The notes under the pieces are model-generated. The model searched no databases, had not been told where the DNA came from, and saw nothing but the letters and a program-made list of their open reading frames with translations. Positions 17,377 to 25,731 of a stretch of DNA of 64,000 nt are shown here, in pieces. The stretch spans positions 620,001 through 684,000 of the forward strand of contig JAGQRW010000007.1 of NCBI GenBank assembly GCA_020425085.1, in the 5' to 3' direction. The DNA comes from Paracoccaceae bacterium. Its GTDB lineage: Bacteria; Pseudomonadota; Alphaproteobacteria; Rhodobacterales; Rhodobacteraceae. Position numbers and translations under genes: made by a program. Position 1 is the first letter of the stretch, and each line of letters begins with the position of its first letter.

Positions 17377-19743
17377 ATGAGCAGCCAAGATGAATCCGAA
17401 GCGTTCGAACGCGCCGCAACCAGCCTGTCGGCCCGCGCCATGGCGGCGCGCGGCGCGCCTTATCTTGATGATCTGAACCCGGCGCAGCGCGAGGCGGTGG
17501 AGACGCTTGACGGCCCGGTCCTGATGCTGGCGGGGGCTGGCACCGGCAAGACCAAGGCGCTGACAACGCGGATTGCGCATCTGCTGGCGACCGGCCGGGC
17601 GCGGCCGAACGAGTTGCTGGCTGTTACCTTTACCAACAAGGCGGCGCGTGAGATGAAGGCGCGGATCGGCCGACTGATCGGTGAAACGGTCGAGGGTATG
17701 CCGTGGCTTGGCACCTTTCACTCGCTCGGTGCCAAGATCCTGCGCCGGCATGCGGAACTGGTGGGGCTGAAGCCGAATTTCACCATTCTGGATACCGACG
17801 ATCAGATCCGCCTGCTGAAACAGTTGATCCATGCCGAGGGGATCGACGATAAACGCTGGCCGGCGCGATTGCTGGCAAATCTGATTGATGGCTGGAAAAA
17901 CCGCGCCTGGACGCCGGACAAGGTGCCGGTTGCCGAGGCTTCGGCCTTCAACAACCGCGGCACCGAGCTTTATCAGGCGTATCAGGAACGGTTGAAAACC
18001 CTGAATGCGGTGGATTTTGGTGATCTGTTGCTGCATGTGGTGACGATTTTCCAGAACCACGCCGATGTACTGGCGAAATATCAGGGTTGGTTTCGCTACA
18101 TTCTGGTGGACGAATATCAAGATACCAACGTGGTGCAATATATGTGGCTGCGCCTGCTGGCGCAGGAACACCGCAACATCTGCTGCGTCGGTGACGACGA
18201 CCAGTCGATTTATGGCTGGCGCGGGGCCGAAGTCGGCAATATCCTGCGGTTTGAAAAGGATTTTCCGGGGGCCAACGTGGTCCGGCTGGAGCAGAATTAC
18301 CGCTCGACGCCGCATATTCTGGCGGCGGCCAGCGGCGTCATTGCCGCCAATAAGGACCGGCTTGGCAAGACCCTCTGGACCGACCGAGCCGAGGGCGAGA
18401 AACTGCGCCTGATCGGCCATTGGGACGGCGAGGAGGAGGCGCGCTGGATCGGCGAAGACATCGAGGCAATGCAAAGGGGCAGCCGGGGCAGGTCGGCGGT
18501 TTCACTCGATGACATGGCGATACTGGTGCGCGCCAGCCACCAGATGCGCGCATTCGAGGATCGGTTCCTGACCATCGGTCTGCCCTACCGGGTGATCGGC
18601 GGGCCGCGTTTCTACGAACGGCTGGAAATCCGCGACGCCATGGCCTATTTCCGGCTGATCGTCAGCCCGGATGACGATCTGGCGTTCGAACGCGTCATCA
18701 ACATGCCCAAACGCGGGCTTGGCGACAAGGCGATGCAGGAAATCACCCATGCCGCACGGCAATCCGGCACCGGTTTTTTGGAAGGCATGGCGACCTCGCT
18801 GGGCGATGCCAGCCTCGGGCCGCGCTATCGCAAGGCGGCGGAGGAATTCCTTGGCAATCTAAGGCGCTGGACGGGGCAGATGCGTGCTGGCATCAGCCAT
18901 ATCGAACTGGCCGAGACGGTGCTGGAGGAATCCGGCTATACCGATCACTGGAAAAACGACAAGAACCCGGATTCGCCGGGGCGGCTGGAAAACCTCAAGG
19001 AACTGGTGAAGGCGTTGGAGCAGTTCGAGAACCTGCAAGGGTTTCTGGAACATGTCAGCCTGATCATGGAAAACGATCAGGAAGACGCCGCCGAAAAGGT
19101 TTCGATCATGACGCTCCATGCCGCCAAGGGGCTGGAATTTCCCGCCGTGTTCCTGCCCGGCTGGGAGGATGGCCTGTTCCCTTCGCAACGCTCGATGGAT
19201 GAAAGCGGTCTGAAAGGGCTGGAGGAGGAGCGCCGCCTGGCCTATGTCGGCATCACGAGGGCCGAGGAATACTGCACCATTTCCTTTGCCGCCAACCGCC
19301 GTGTCTACGGCCAATGGCAATCCGCCTTGCCGTCGCGGTTTATTGACGAGTTACCTGAAGATCATGTCGAGGTGCTGACCCCGCCGGGCCTTTACGGCGG
19401 CGGCTATGGCGCGGCGGCACCGGCGGCACCAGAAAGCGGATCCTCGCCCGGTCTGGCGGAACGGGTTTCCAAGGCCGATGTCTATAACTCACCCGGCTGG
19501 AAACGCATGCAGTCGCGGCGCGACCAGCGCGGGTTGGGCCAACCGCGCGATGTTTCAAATATGGTGATCGACCTTGATGTGGTATCCAGTTACGGGCTTG
19601 GAGATCGGGTGTTCCACCAGAAATTCGGCTATGGCGCGATCACCGGCATCGAGGGCGACAAGCTGAGCATCGCTTTTGACAAGGCAGGCGAAAAGAAGGT
19701 GGTGGCGAGTTTCGTCACCCCGGCGGACGATATCCCGTTCTGA
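17377..19743 (+). CDS. ATP-dependent 3'-5' DNA helicase, UvrD/PcrA type
   Basis: A 788-residue superfamily 1A helicase. Motifs in order: Q motif DLNPAQREAVET, motif I AGAGTGKTKALTTRI (near residue 60), Ia FTNKAAREMKAR, motif II DEYQDTN, III DDDQSIYGWRGA, IV LEQNYRSTPHIL, V MTLHAAKGLEFPAVFLPGWE and VI RRLAYVGITRAEE; the C-terminus has the tudor-like fold of UvrD/PcrA (YGLGDRVFHQKFGYGAITGI). It unwinds DNA in nucleotide excision and mismatch repair and displaces RecA. The start at 17377 is chosen because upstream codons are not family sequence. A secreted-protein gene follows 96 bases downstream. Confidence 0.95.
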   Translation: MSSQDESEAFERAATSLSARAMAARGAPYLDDLNPAQREAVETLDGPVLMLAGAGTGKTKALTTRIAHLLATGRARPNELLAVTFTNKAAREMKARIGRLIGETVEGMPWLGTFHSLGAKILRRHAELVGLKPNFTILDTDDQIRLLKQLIHAEGIDDKRWPARLLANLIDGWKNRAWTPDKVPVAEASAFNNRGTELYQAYQERLKTLNAVDFGDLLLHVVTIFQNHADVLAKYQGWFRYILVDEYQDTNVVQYMWLRLLAQEHRNICCVGDDDQSIYGWRGAEVGNILRFEKDFPGANVVRLEQNYRSTPHILAAASGVIAANKDRLGKTLWTDRAEGEKLRLIGHWDGEEEARWIGEDIEAMQRGSRGRSAVSLDDMAILVRASHQMRAFEDRFLTIGLPYRVIGGPRFYERLEIRDAMAYFRLIVSPDDDLAFERVINMPKRGLGDKAMQEITHAARQSGTGFLEGMATSLGDASLGPRYRKAAEEFLGNLRRWTGQMRAGISHIELAETVLEESGYTDHWKNDKNPDSPGRLENLKELVKALEQFENLQGFLEHVSLIMENDQEDAAEKVSIMTLHAAKGLEFPAVFLPGWEDGLFPSQRSMDESGLKGLEEERRLAYVGITRAEEYCTISFAANRRVYGQWQSALPSRFIDELPEDHVEVLTPPGLYGGGYGAAAPAAPESGSSPGLAERVSKADVYNSPGWKRMQSRRDQRGLGQPRDVSNMVIDLDVVSSYGLGDRVFHQKFGYGAITGIEGDKLSIAFDKAGEKKVVASFVTPADDIPF

Positions 19744-19839
19744 CCGGGATTGGACGGGGGAATCCGCCGATACAGCGCGACCATCTGTCTTTCTGCGCCC
19801 AGAACCGCTAGATTAAATCCAGTTATACCGGGGGAATTC

Positions 19840-20802
19840 GTGACCGAACGGCTGCTGGCTGCAATCCTTGGCGTTCTGCTGATGCTATCCTTGTCGGTCG
19901 GCACAACAGCGGCGGGCGAGATTCCGGGGCAGGATGATCCCGGTTATCTGGCTGCGCTTGATCTCTGGCTTGATGATGACGAGGCCGGGGCGCTGAACCG
20001 CCTCGCCGAACTGGCGCGTTCGGGCAATATCGCAGCGCGGATGCTGGTCGGGCTGGTGGACAAGGACCTTGCGCTGCAAGGCCCCTGGCTGGCGCTGCGC
20101 ACCAAACCGGAACGCATCGCATTGTTGCGTACCAGCGGCGGGTTGTCCGGCACAAGCTGGCTGCGCGAAGCGGGTGATGTTAAGCCGGCGCAACTGTGGT
20201 TGAAGGTTCTCGACGGTGAGGCGGATATTAAAACCGTGCTGTCACTGGCCGATCTGGGCGAGGCACGCGCGGTGCGGGCCGGGTTGATCTCGCTTGAATC
20301 GCGGCAGTGGAACGGATTTGCCGAATTTGCCGATGATCAGCGGTTTCCCGATGCCACCCGTTACCTGATCTGGCGGGAATGGCAGAAAGACGGGCGAAAC
20401 GATGCGGTTGCCGCCGCCCTTGCCACGCGACAGCCGGGCGATCCGCAGCGCGCACTGCTTGGTGACGGGGTGCCGGTTGGCGAACTTGAAAGCTATCTGA
20501 TGCAAACACATCTGGCAGCGCCGCTTACCGTGCTTTGCCATAAGGAATGCCCGGCCAGTCCCGGTGCATGCATGCGCGCCGGATTGAAGGCGATTGGCGG
20601 TTATCGGCGGCTGGCAAGCCTTGGGACACCGATGGCAGCTCTGATTTCCGAGCAGCGTTTCGCCGCCAGCCAGCGTGGCCGCAATACCGTATTGAGAACG
20701 GCACTGTCGCTGGCATTTCTGACCGAATTGCGCATCCGTCAGTTGGCGCGCACCGATGCCTGTTTCGCCCGCCTGCTGGCGGATGAAGGGCAGCGTTTCT
20801 GA
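19840..20802 (+). CDS. Secreted protein of unknown function, 320 aa
   Basis: A GTG start at 19840 behind GGGGGAA gives a 320-residue protein with a signal peptide (RLLAAILGVLLMLSLSVGTT, cleavage around TAAG). Early on it has a Sel1-like helical segment (EAGALNRLAELARSGNIAARMLVGLVDKD). Three cysteines lie in a short segment (VLCHKECPASPGACM), which could form disulfides in the periplasm. I recognise no family beyond the TPR/Sel1 resemblance. It lies between the helicase gene and the convergent DUF442 gene, 15 bases from the latter. Confidence 0.8.
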   Translation: MTERLLAAILGVLLMLSLSVGTTAAGEIPGQDDPGYLAALDLWLDDDEAGALNRLAELARSGNIAARMLVGLVDKDLALQGPWLALRTKPERIALLRTSGGLSGTSWLREAGDVKPAQLWLKVLDGEADIKTVLSLADLGEARAVRAGLISLESRQWNGFAEFADDQRFPDATRYLIWREWQKDGRNDAVAAALATRQPGDPQRALLGDGVPVGELESYLMQTHLAAPLTVLCHKECPASPGACMRAGLKAIGGYRRLASLGTPMAALISEQRFAASQRGRNTVLRTALSLAFLTELRIRQLARTDACFARLLADEGQRF

Positions 20803-20817
20803 ACCGATAGGAAAGGT

Positions 20818-21246
20818 TCAGCCGCGCGTCGCCATCGCCTCGATCTGGCCGCGCAGATTGTCGATCTGATATCCGGCCCCCGCCGCCGCCGCCAGAATGT
20901 CGTCAACCGGCAGTCGCCCGGCGCTGACCAGCGACCAGACCACGGTCGAACGCATGCCGGAACGGCAATAGGCCAGAACCGGCCCGTTTGCTGTTGCGAT
21001 TGCTTCGGCCTGCAAGGTCAGATTCTCCATCGTCATGCCCTGGTTGGAAACCGGGTTGTAGACGAATGCCATACCCAGACGTTTTGCTTCGGCGGCGATG
21101 AATTCCTGATGAAGATCGGCATCGACCTCGGCATCGGGACGGTTGCAGATGATGGTCTTGAACCCGTCGGCCGCCAGATCGGCCAGATCGCTTTCGGCGA
21201 TCTGCCCCGCCACCGAATAGTCAGGTGCGACCAGACTGATTTTCAT
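20818..21246 (-). CDS. DUF442 (TIGR01244) rhodanese-like sulfurtransferase/phosphatase-fold protein
   Basis: A 142-residue protein with the phosphatase-like DUF442 fold: GFKTIICNRPDAE near residue 28 and the active loop AYCRSGMRS with Cys94 and Arg99 (a Cys-X4-Arg loop as in rhodaneses). In BLH proteins this domain is fused in front of a persulfide dioxygenase; here it is a separate gene 40 bases downstream of the dioxygenase gene on the same strand. It probably handles sulfane sulfur. The start MKISLV at 21246 is chosen over one four codons earlier on family grounds. Confidence 0.88.
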   Translation of the reverse strand: MKISLVAPDYSVAGQIAESDLADLAADGFKTIICNRPDAEVDADLHQEFIAAEAKRLGMAFVYNPVSNQGMTMENLTLQAEAIATANGPVLAYCRSGMRSTVVWSLVSAGRLPVDDILAAAAGAGYQIDNLRGQIEAMATRG

Positions 21247-21286
21247 AGCTCGATCCACTTTGCTTTGCCGGCGTGTTCCGGTGCCG

Positions 21287-22150
21287 CTACAGCCCGTTCA
21301 CCGGCAGTTTCAGGTAGGAGACGCCATTGTCTTCCGCCTCGGGCATCCTGCCAGCCCGCATGTTCACCTGCAAGGAGGGAACGATAAGTTTCGGCATCTG
21401 AAGTTCCTGATCACGCTTGTTCCGTGCCGCCACGAATTCCGCTTTGGTCTTGCCTTGCCCGATATGCACGTTCATCGCCTTTTCCTCGGCCACCGTGGTT
21501 TCCCAGGCGAAATCCTCGCGTCCCGGTGCCTTGTAGTCATGGCCTACGAAAATCCGTGTGCTATCGGGAAGTGCCAGGATTTTCTGAATCGAGTCATAGA
21601 GATCCTCGGCCGAGCCGCCGGGGAAATCCGCCCGCGCGGTACCGAAATCCGGCATGAACAGCGTATCGCCGACAAAGGCCGCATCGCCGATCACATAGGT
21701 CAGACAGGCGGGCGTATGCCCAGGTGTATGCAGGATGTCGCACCGTATCTGGCCGATTTCAATGGTGTCGCCTTCCTCGAACAGCCCGTCGAATTGCGAA
21801 CCGTCCCGCTGGAACCGGGTGCCTTCGTTGAACACCTTGCCAAAGGTTTCCTGAACAACGGTGATGCGAGCACCGATGCCGATCTTGCCGCCAAGCTGTT
21901 GCTGCAAATAGGGGGCTGCGCTCAAGTGGTCGGCATGGACGTGACTTTCCAGTATCCACGCGACCTCTAGCCCGGCCTCTTGCACGAACCTGATGATCCG
22001 GTCCGCCGAACGGGTATCGGTGCGCCCGGATGCATGATCGAAATCAAGTACGCTGTCGATCACCGCGCATTTCAGGGAATTCGGGTCACGCGCGACAAAG
22101 GAAACCGTGTTGGTTGCGTCGTCAAAAAATGCGGTAACTTCAGGGTTCAT
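21287..22150 (-). CDS. Metallo-beta-lactamase-fold persulfide dioxygenase (BLH/ETHE1 type)
   Basis: A 287-residue MBL-fold protein. Metal ligands are visible: HVHADH at residues 70-75, HTPGHTPACLTYVIGDAAFV, GDTLFMPDFGTAR (the family asparate) and FVGHDY. The pattern MPDFGTARADFPGG is typical of persulfide dioxygenases, which oxidise glutathione persulfide to sulfite. The ATG at 22150 follows CCGGAGG; an upstream longer frame is not family-like. It is divergent from a SqrR/BigR-like repressor gene and followed by the DUF442 gene, as in bigR operons. No sulfide:quinone oxidoreductase gene is in the window. Confidence 0.9.
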   Translation of the reverse strand: MNPEVTAFFDDATNTVSFVARDPNSLKCAVIDSVLDFDHASGRTDTRSADRIIRFVQEAGLEVAWILESHVHADHLSAAPYLQQQLGGKIGIGARITVVQETFGKVFNEGTRFQRDGSQFDGLFEEGDTIEIGQIRCDILHTPGHTPACLTYVIGDAAFVGDTLFMPDFGTARADFPGGSAEDLYDSIQKILALPDSTRIFVGHDYKAPGREDFAWETTVAEEKAMNVHIGQGKTKAEFVAARNKRDQELQMPKLIVPSLQVNMRAGRMPEAEDNGVSYLKLPVNGL

Positions 22151-22201
22151 GCCAGCCTCCGGTTCTATCCCATACATATAACAACAGATCAACACATCGC
22201 A

Positions 22202-22240
22202 ATATCGAGATATGTAGAATAACCAAATGTCACAGTGACA
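22202..22240. promoter_or_regulatory. Two palindromes in the divergent persulfide dioxygenase / SqrR-like promoter gap
   Basis: ATATC-GA-GATAT at 22202-22213 and TGTCAC-A-GTGACA at 22228-22240, both with perfect arms, lie in the 122-base gap between the two divergent genes. One or both could be the operator of the ArsR-family repressor. The second ends 32 bases before its ATG. Confidence 0.45.
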
Positions 22241-22272
22241 GGTTACCCGATTGCCGATAATTTTAACCCATC

Positions 22273-22593
22273 ATGGATGAACAACAGGAAATCGACCAAC
22301 TCTCGGAAGACCTCTACGTTCAGGTGGAGGCGGCGGCGACGATGATGAAAACGCTTTCCAACACCGCCCGGCTGATGATTCTCTGCAAGTTGGTCGAGGG
22401 CGAGCATTCGGTTGCCGAACTGGAAAAGAACCTCGACACCAAGCAACCGAACGTTTCGCAGCAACTGGCGCGGCTTCGGATGGAGGGATATGTCCGAACC
22501 CGTCGCGATGGGCGGACCATCCATTATTCGCTTGCAGATGAACGGGTGGCGGCAGTGATACGCAACTTGCACAAAACCTTCTGCCCGCGCTAA
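22273..22593 (+). CDS. ArsR/SmtB-family persulfide-sensing repressor, SqrR/BigR type
   Basis: A 106-residue winged-helix regulator: NTARLMILCKLVEGEHSVAE, recognition helix TKQPNVSQQLARL, wing VRTRRDGRTIHYSL. It has exactly two cysteines, Cys38 and Cys104, 66 residues apart. In Rhodobacter capsulatus SqrR, as I recall, the sensing cysteines are 41 and 107, also 66 apart; they form a polysulfide bridge that releases DNA. The equivalence and the divergent persulfide dioxygenase gene make the same role likely. Metal-binding motifs of ArsR or SmtB are absent. Confidence 0.92.
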   Translation: MDEQQEIDQLSEDLYVQVEAAATMMKTLSNTARLMILCKLVEGEHSVAELEKNLDTKQPNVSQQLARLRMEGYVRTRRDGRTIHYSLADERVAAVIRNLHKTFCPR

Positions 22594-22660
22594 ACTCGGG
22601 CCTCATGGCGTCTGGCCGGTCCTGCGACTCACCGCCGAAAAGGCTTGCGCGTCGGTTACT

Positions 22661-22674
22661 TGACTTGCATCAAG
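22661..22674. promoter_or_regulatory. FNR/FnrL-type site upstream of the DksA-like gene
   Basis: TTGAC-TTGC-ATCAA matches the FNR-family consensus TTGAY-N4-RTCAA at every fixed position. It is centred about 64 bases upstream of the DksA-like ATG, a usual distance for activation if the transcript starts 20-25 bases before the gene. Only the sequence match supports it. Confidence 0.55.
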
Positions 22675-22731
22675 GCGGGGCAGGGCGGGCGACAGCAGGA
22701 TTGTGCGAATTGGATTTGAACAGGAACCGGT

Positions 22732-23049
22732 ATGACCAGTATTGCAACCCGAAAGGCCCAGCTTCAGGCAAGGCTTGATGAACTGAAATCCCGCCTGGCA
22801 GAAATCGAGGATTCGCTTGACGATACCCCCAGCAGCGATGCCGAAGATCGCGCCTCGGAACGTGAGGAGGATGAGGTTCTGGAAAGCCTCGGCAATACCG
22901 GCATCCGGGAAATCCAGATGATCGAGGCAGCCCTTGTCCGGATCGAGGACGGCAGCTATGGCGATTGTGCCAAATGTGGCGATCCGATTTCCGAAGCGCG
23001 GCTGGATCTACTGCCCTATACTCCGATGTGCCAGAATTGTGCCAAATGA
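22732..23049 (+). CDS. DksA/TraR-family zinc-finger protein
   Basis: A 105-residue protein: an N-terminal coiled coil (about residues 5-70, LQARLDELKSRLAEIEDSLD and acidic residues at the hairpin tip) and a C4 zinc finger with Cys79, Cys82, Cys100 and Cys103 (C-X2-C-X17-C-X2-C), as in DksA. Such proteins reach into the secondary channel of RNA polymerase and adjust promoter use, with ppGpp in the case of DksA. It is shorter than E. coli DksA (151 aa), fitting the short TraR/DksA-like class. An FNR-type site upstream suggests oxygen control. A 64-aa gene follows after 15 bases. Confidence 0.92.
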   Translation: MTSIATRKAQLQARLDELKSRLAEIEDSLDDTPSSDAEDRASEREEDEVLESLGNTGIREIQMIEAALVRIEDGSYGDCAKCGDPISEARLDLLPYTPMCQNCAK

Positions 23050-23064
23050 ACCGAAAGGCCTCAG

Positions 23065-23259
23065 ATGTCGTTTGAAAACCTGAAAGCGGGCATCGCCCTG
23101 TTGCTTGACCAGATGAACGAAACCCCCGAGGACGCGCATGAGATCCAGGAAAGCCTGCGCGAGAAACTATCGGAACTGCGGTCGCTGGGCCTGCCATTGC
23201 CCGAGGATCTGGTGAAACTCGAACGCCAGCTTGAACAGGATCTGGAAAACCCATCCTAA
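23065..23259 (+). CDS. Small hypothetical protein, 64 aa, downstream of the DksA-like gene
   Basis: A 64-residue acidic, fully helical protein (MSFENLKAGIALLLDQMNET; SLREKLSELRSLGLPLPEDL). No family name is recognised. The 15-base gap to the DksA-like gene and the same strand suggest co-expression. Its TAA overlaps the stop of the convergent DUF2855 pseudogene. Confidence 0.7.
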   Translation: MSFENLKAGIALLLDQMNETPEDAHEIQESLREKLSELRSLGLPLPEDLVKLERQLEQDLENPS

Positions 23260-24332
23260 AGTCTGATGTAATGCGCGGTATCCGGCGGCACCTTGCCATC
23301 GGCCAGCAAGGCATAGGCGGCGCGGGCTGCCTCCAGCCCGTTGCCGGTTTCAAGTTGCATCCAGGTCAGACAATCCGCCGCCGCCCGCTGCCATGCCGAT
23401 TGCATTCGCTGCTCGACCTCACCGGCTGACCACTCGCTTCGGCGCTTTTCAATCTGTGCCGGGGCAAAGAAGAAACGAGGCCGCGCGCCCGGCAGGTCGC
23501 CGCCCGGCTGAAACCTGTCCCAATGGCTGGTGCCAACGGCGGCGGAATGTTTCATGTTGTATCCAAGATGCCGGTGCAACCGGCCCCGTACATCGGTATT
23601 GCCCGACATGTCGACATAGACGCTGGGAATGTCAGCGATCTCGCTTTCGATGTCGCGATAGGTTACGGCCTGATCGTATTGTGGCAAACCGGCCACGAAT
23701 TTCTTGTTGCCGGCTGAGGTCAGCCCGACGATCCTGATCCCGCCGGGCGACCGCCCCTCGGCCAGAAACCAGGCCAGCCCCAGCCCGGTCTTGGACGAGG
23801 CAGAGCCGATGATCACCTGTTGTGCGTCGAAACAGGCATTGTCCTGAAGGAAATCAAACAGCAGCTAGGATGTGACCATCAGCGGCTGAAAAATGGCGCG
23901 GCTGGCGTCCTGTTCAGGATCATGGTCTTTGCTGCGCTGGTAAAGATTGTAAACCGGCGGCAGATCACGCCGATGCACCGTCCTGTCGATCAGCGCCTGC
24001 TTGCCGGCTGGCTCGGGCCGAAGCGTTAGATGGCTGGCCATCGGCAAGAAGCCGTAGACACGATCGCCCACCGCCAGATGCGGCGACAGGCTTTTGGTCA
24101 CCCGCGCAAACCCCCAGACCGGCACGATCCCCTCCGTCGGATCGGAAGTCGGGAAAAACTTCCAGTACCCGATCACCGGCCCGGTCGCCGCATAGGTGAC
24201 ATTGTTCGCAGTCAGCGCAAAGCCTTCAACCGCCAGACGTACCTCGTCCGGCTCCAGATCCGCCACTGAACGGCGGTGCAGCCGGGTCATGCGAATATCG
24301 CCGATACTGGTTCTGACCTCATCAATTTCCAT
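23256..24332 (-). pseudogene. DUF2855 family gene interrupted by one in-frame TAG
   Basis: From ATG 24332 to the stop at 23256 the frame reads a continuous 358-residue DUF2855-type protein (medium-chain dehydrogenase-like: MEIDEVRTSIGDIRMTRLHR, FALTANNVTYAATGPVIGYW, IIGSASSKTGLGLAWFLAEG), except for one TAG at 23865-23867 after PLMVTS. Both halves are in the same frame, so this is a point nonsense change and not a frameshift; TGG, TAT or TAC would each be one base away. Function of intact members is unclear. Either the gene is decaying, or the sequence has an error here. Confidence 0.85.
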
Positions 24333-24368
24333 GACAACTCCGATCAAACCAAACCCCGCCGGTTCGGC

Positions 24369-24450
24369 TTCTTTATTGCAAAAGCACTCTCGGGGTGGCA
24401 GGCGGAAATGGCCTGCCATTACCGCCGCGGAGGGGCAGACAGCCCCTCCG
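24369..24450 (+). repeat. Dispersed intergenic repeat, copy B
   Basis: Core CTTTATTGCAAAAGCACTC, then two perfect hairpins: GGCAGGC/GCCTGCC (24397-24417) and CGGAGGGGC/GCCCCTCCG (24428-24450). Same layout as copies A and C. It lies in the 201-base gap between the DUF2855 pseudogene and the ABC operon terminator. Confidence 0.6.
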
Positions 24451-24487
24451 TTCCGTCCGCTGGCCACATGCTGCCGCCATTAAACGC

Positions 24488-24518
24488 AAAAGGGCGGACC
24501 GTCACCGATCCGCCCTTT
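24488..24518 (-). terminator. Rho-independent terminator of the ABC importer operon
   Basis: Stem AAAGGGCGGA/TCCGCCCTTT, 16 bases after the stop of the binding-protein gene in its direction of transcription, with the arm itself ending in a T-run. It closes the long minus-strand operon. Confidence 0.75.
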
Positions 24519-24533
24519 CAGCTTCAGATGCAC

Positions 24534-25697
24534 CTATTCACGCGCCAGTGTCACCCAGCCGCCATCCCTGACGATCGAGATCACGATATCCTTGGCACCC
24601 TGATGGTTGGTCTTGCTCATCTCGATTTCGGTATCCATCAGCGCGCTGTGGTATTTCAGCGATTCAAGCCCGGCAATAAAGCTGTCGTGGGTCAGATCGC
24701 GCCCGGCTGCTTCAAGCCCGCGGATGACGGTATCGGCACCCACATAGCCAAGCATGGAAAACCCGCTGGCCGGCTGGTCGTATTTTGCCTTGAAGTTTTT
24801 CATGAAAATGGCGACATCAGGGTCATCCGCATGCGAATATAGATCAACCCAGCCCGACGCGGCATAAAGCCCGTCAGTAACACCACCCGGAACCGCCGCG
24901 ACCACGCCGAGGAACCCGGCCGAGGTGTTCAGGAACTTGACATCGTTCCAGCCCAGTTTCTTGGCGGTGCCAACCACCGTGATGGCCTGCCTGACCCCAA
25001 GCGCCAGCGTGACCACATTGCAACCGGCTTCGCGTAGTTTGGTCAACGCCCCAACGAAATCAAGCTCATCCGGTTTGTGGGTGGTTTCGGCGGCAAGGGT
25101 AAGGTTCAGCTTCTTGGTGATATCCACCGTGCCTTCGTGGATCTCCAGCCCGAAATCCGACGGAATATACATCGAGCAAATCTTGGTACCGCCGAATTCG
25201 CGGGTCAGATAGGTAACCCCCGCCAGAACCTGATCGTAATAGCTGGCGGTGCCCGCGAAATGGGTATGGAGGGGTTCTTGCAACATCTGGCGCGCTGCGG
25301 ACAGCGGGTTGATGTTGGGAATGCCCTTGGGATCCATCAGCTTGAAACCGGCAAGGTTCATCGGCGTGCCAAGCGACAACAGCATGGCAAACACCTTGTC
25401 GCTGTTCAGAAGCTTGTTATAGCCCTGCATCGCACGCGGGATCTGATAGCCGTTGTCTTCAACGATGAAACGGATCTTGCGGCCATGCACACCACCGGCA
25501 GCGTTGGCTTCGTCAAAACGCATGTTAGCCCCGGCAACCGCCGGCACCCCGACTGCGGCAAACACCCCGCTAAGATCGTTGACCGAGCCGATCAGCACCT
25601 CGTCGTCGCTTACGCCCTGGGTTTGTGCCTGAACGGCGACCCCCATGCCAAAGGCAAGCGCACCTGCCATCAGACTTGTGGTTAACTTTTTCATCAT
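24534..25697 (-). CDS. ABC transporter substrate-binding protein, branched-chain amino acid (LivK) family
   Basis: A 387-residue periplasmic binding protein. Signal peptide: KKLTTSLMAGALAFGMGVAV, cleavage after VQAQ near residue 25. The mature part begins VSDDEVLIGSVNDLSGVFAA, typical of Peripla_BP_6. It is the last gene of the importer operon, 34 bases after the acyl-CoA ligase gene, and is followed by a strong terminator. The GGGAGGAA ribosome binding site is strong, fitting the high demand for a binding protein. The link to a CoA ligase suggests the ligand is a carboxylic acid and not an amino acid. Confidence 0.93.
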   Translation of the reverse strand: MMKKLTTSLMAGALAFGMGVAVQAQTQGVSDDEVLIGSVNDLSGVFAAVGVPAVAGANMRFDEANAAGGVHGRKIRFIVEDNGYQIPRAMQGYNKLLNSDKVFAMLLSLGTPMNLAGFKLMDPKGIPNINPLSAARQMLQEPLHTHFAGTASYYDQVLAGVTYLTREFGGTKICSMYIPSDFGLEIHEGTVDITKKLNLTLAAETTHKPDELDFVGALTKLREAGCNVVTLALGVRQAITVVGTAKKLGWNDVKFLNTSAGFLGVVAAVPGGVTDGLYAASGWVDLYSHADDPDVAIFMKNFKAKYDQPASGFSMLGYVGADTVIRGLEAAGRDLTHDSFIAGLESLKYHSALMDTEIEMSKTNHQGAKDIVISIVRDGGWVTLARE

Positions 25698-25731
25698 TTC
25701 CTCCCTGTTGGAAAAATGGGCAGATGCCCGG

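Noticed and set aside
23865-23867. Programmed readthrough or unusual amino acid at the TAG of the DUF2855 gene
   Set aside because: No tRNA or context signal for recoding is visible and alphaproteobacteria use TAG as a stop; a nonsense mutation is the simpler reading.
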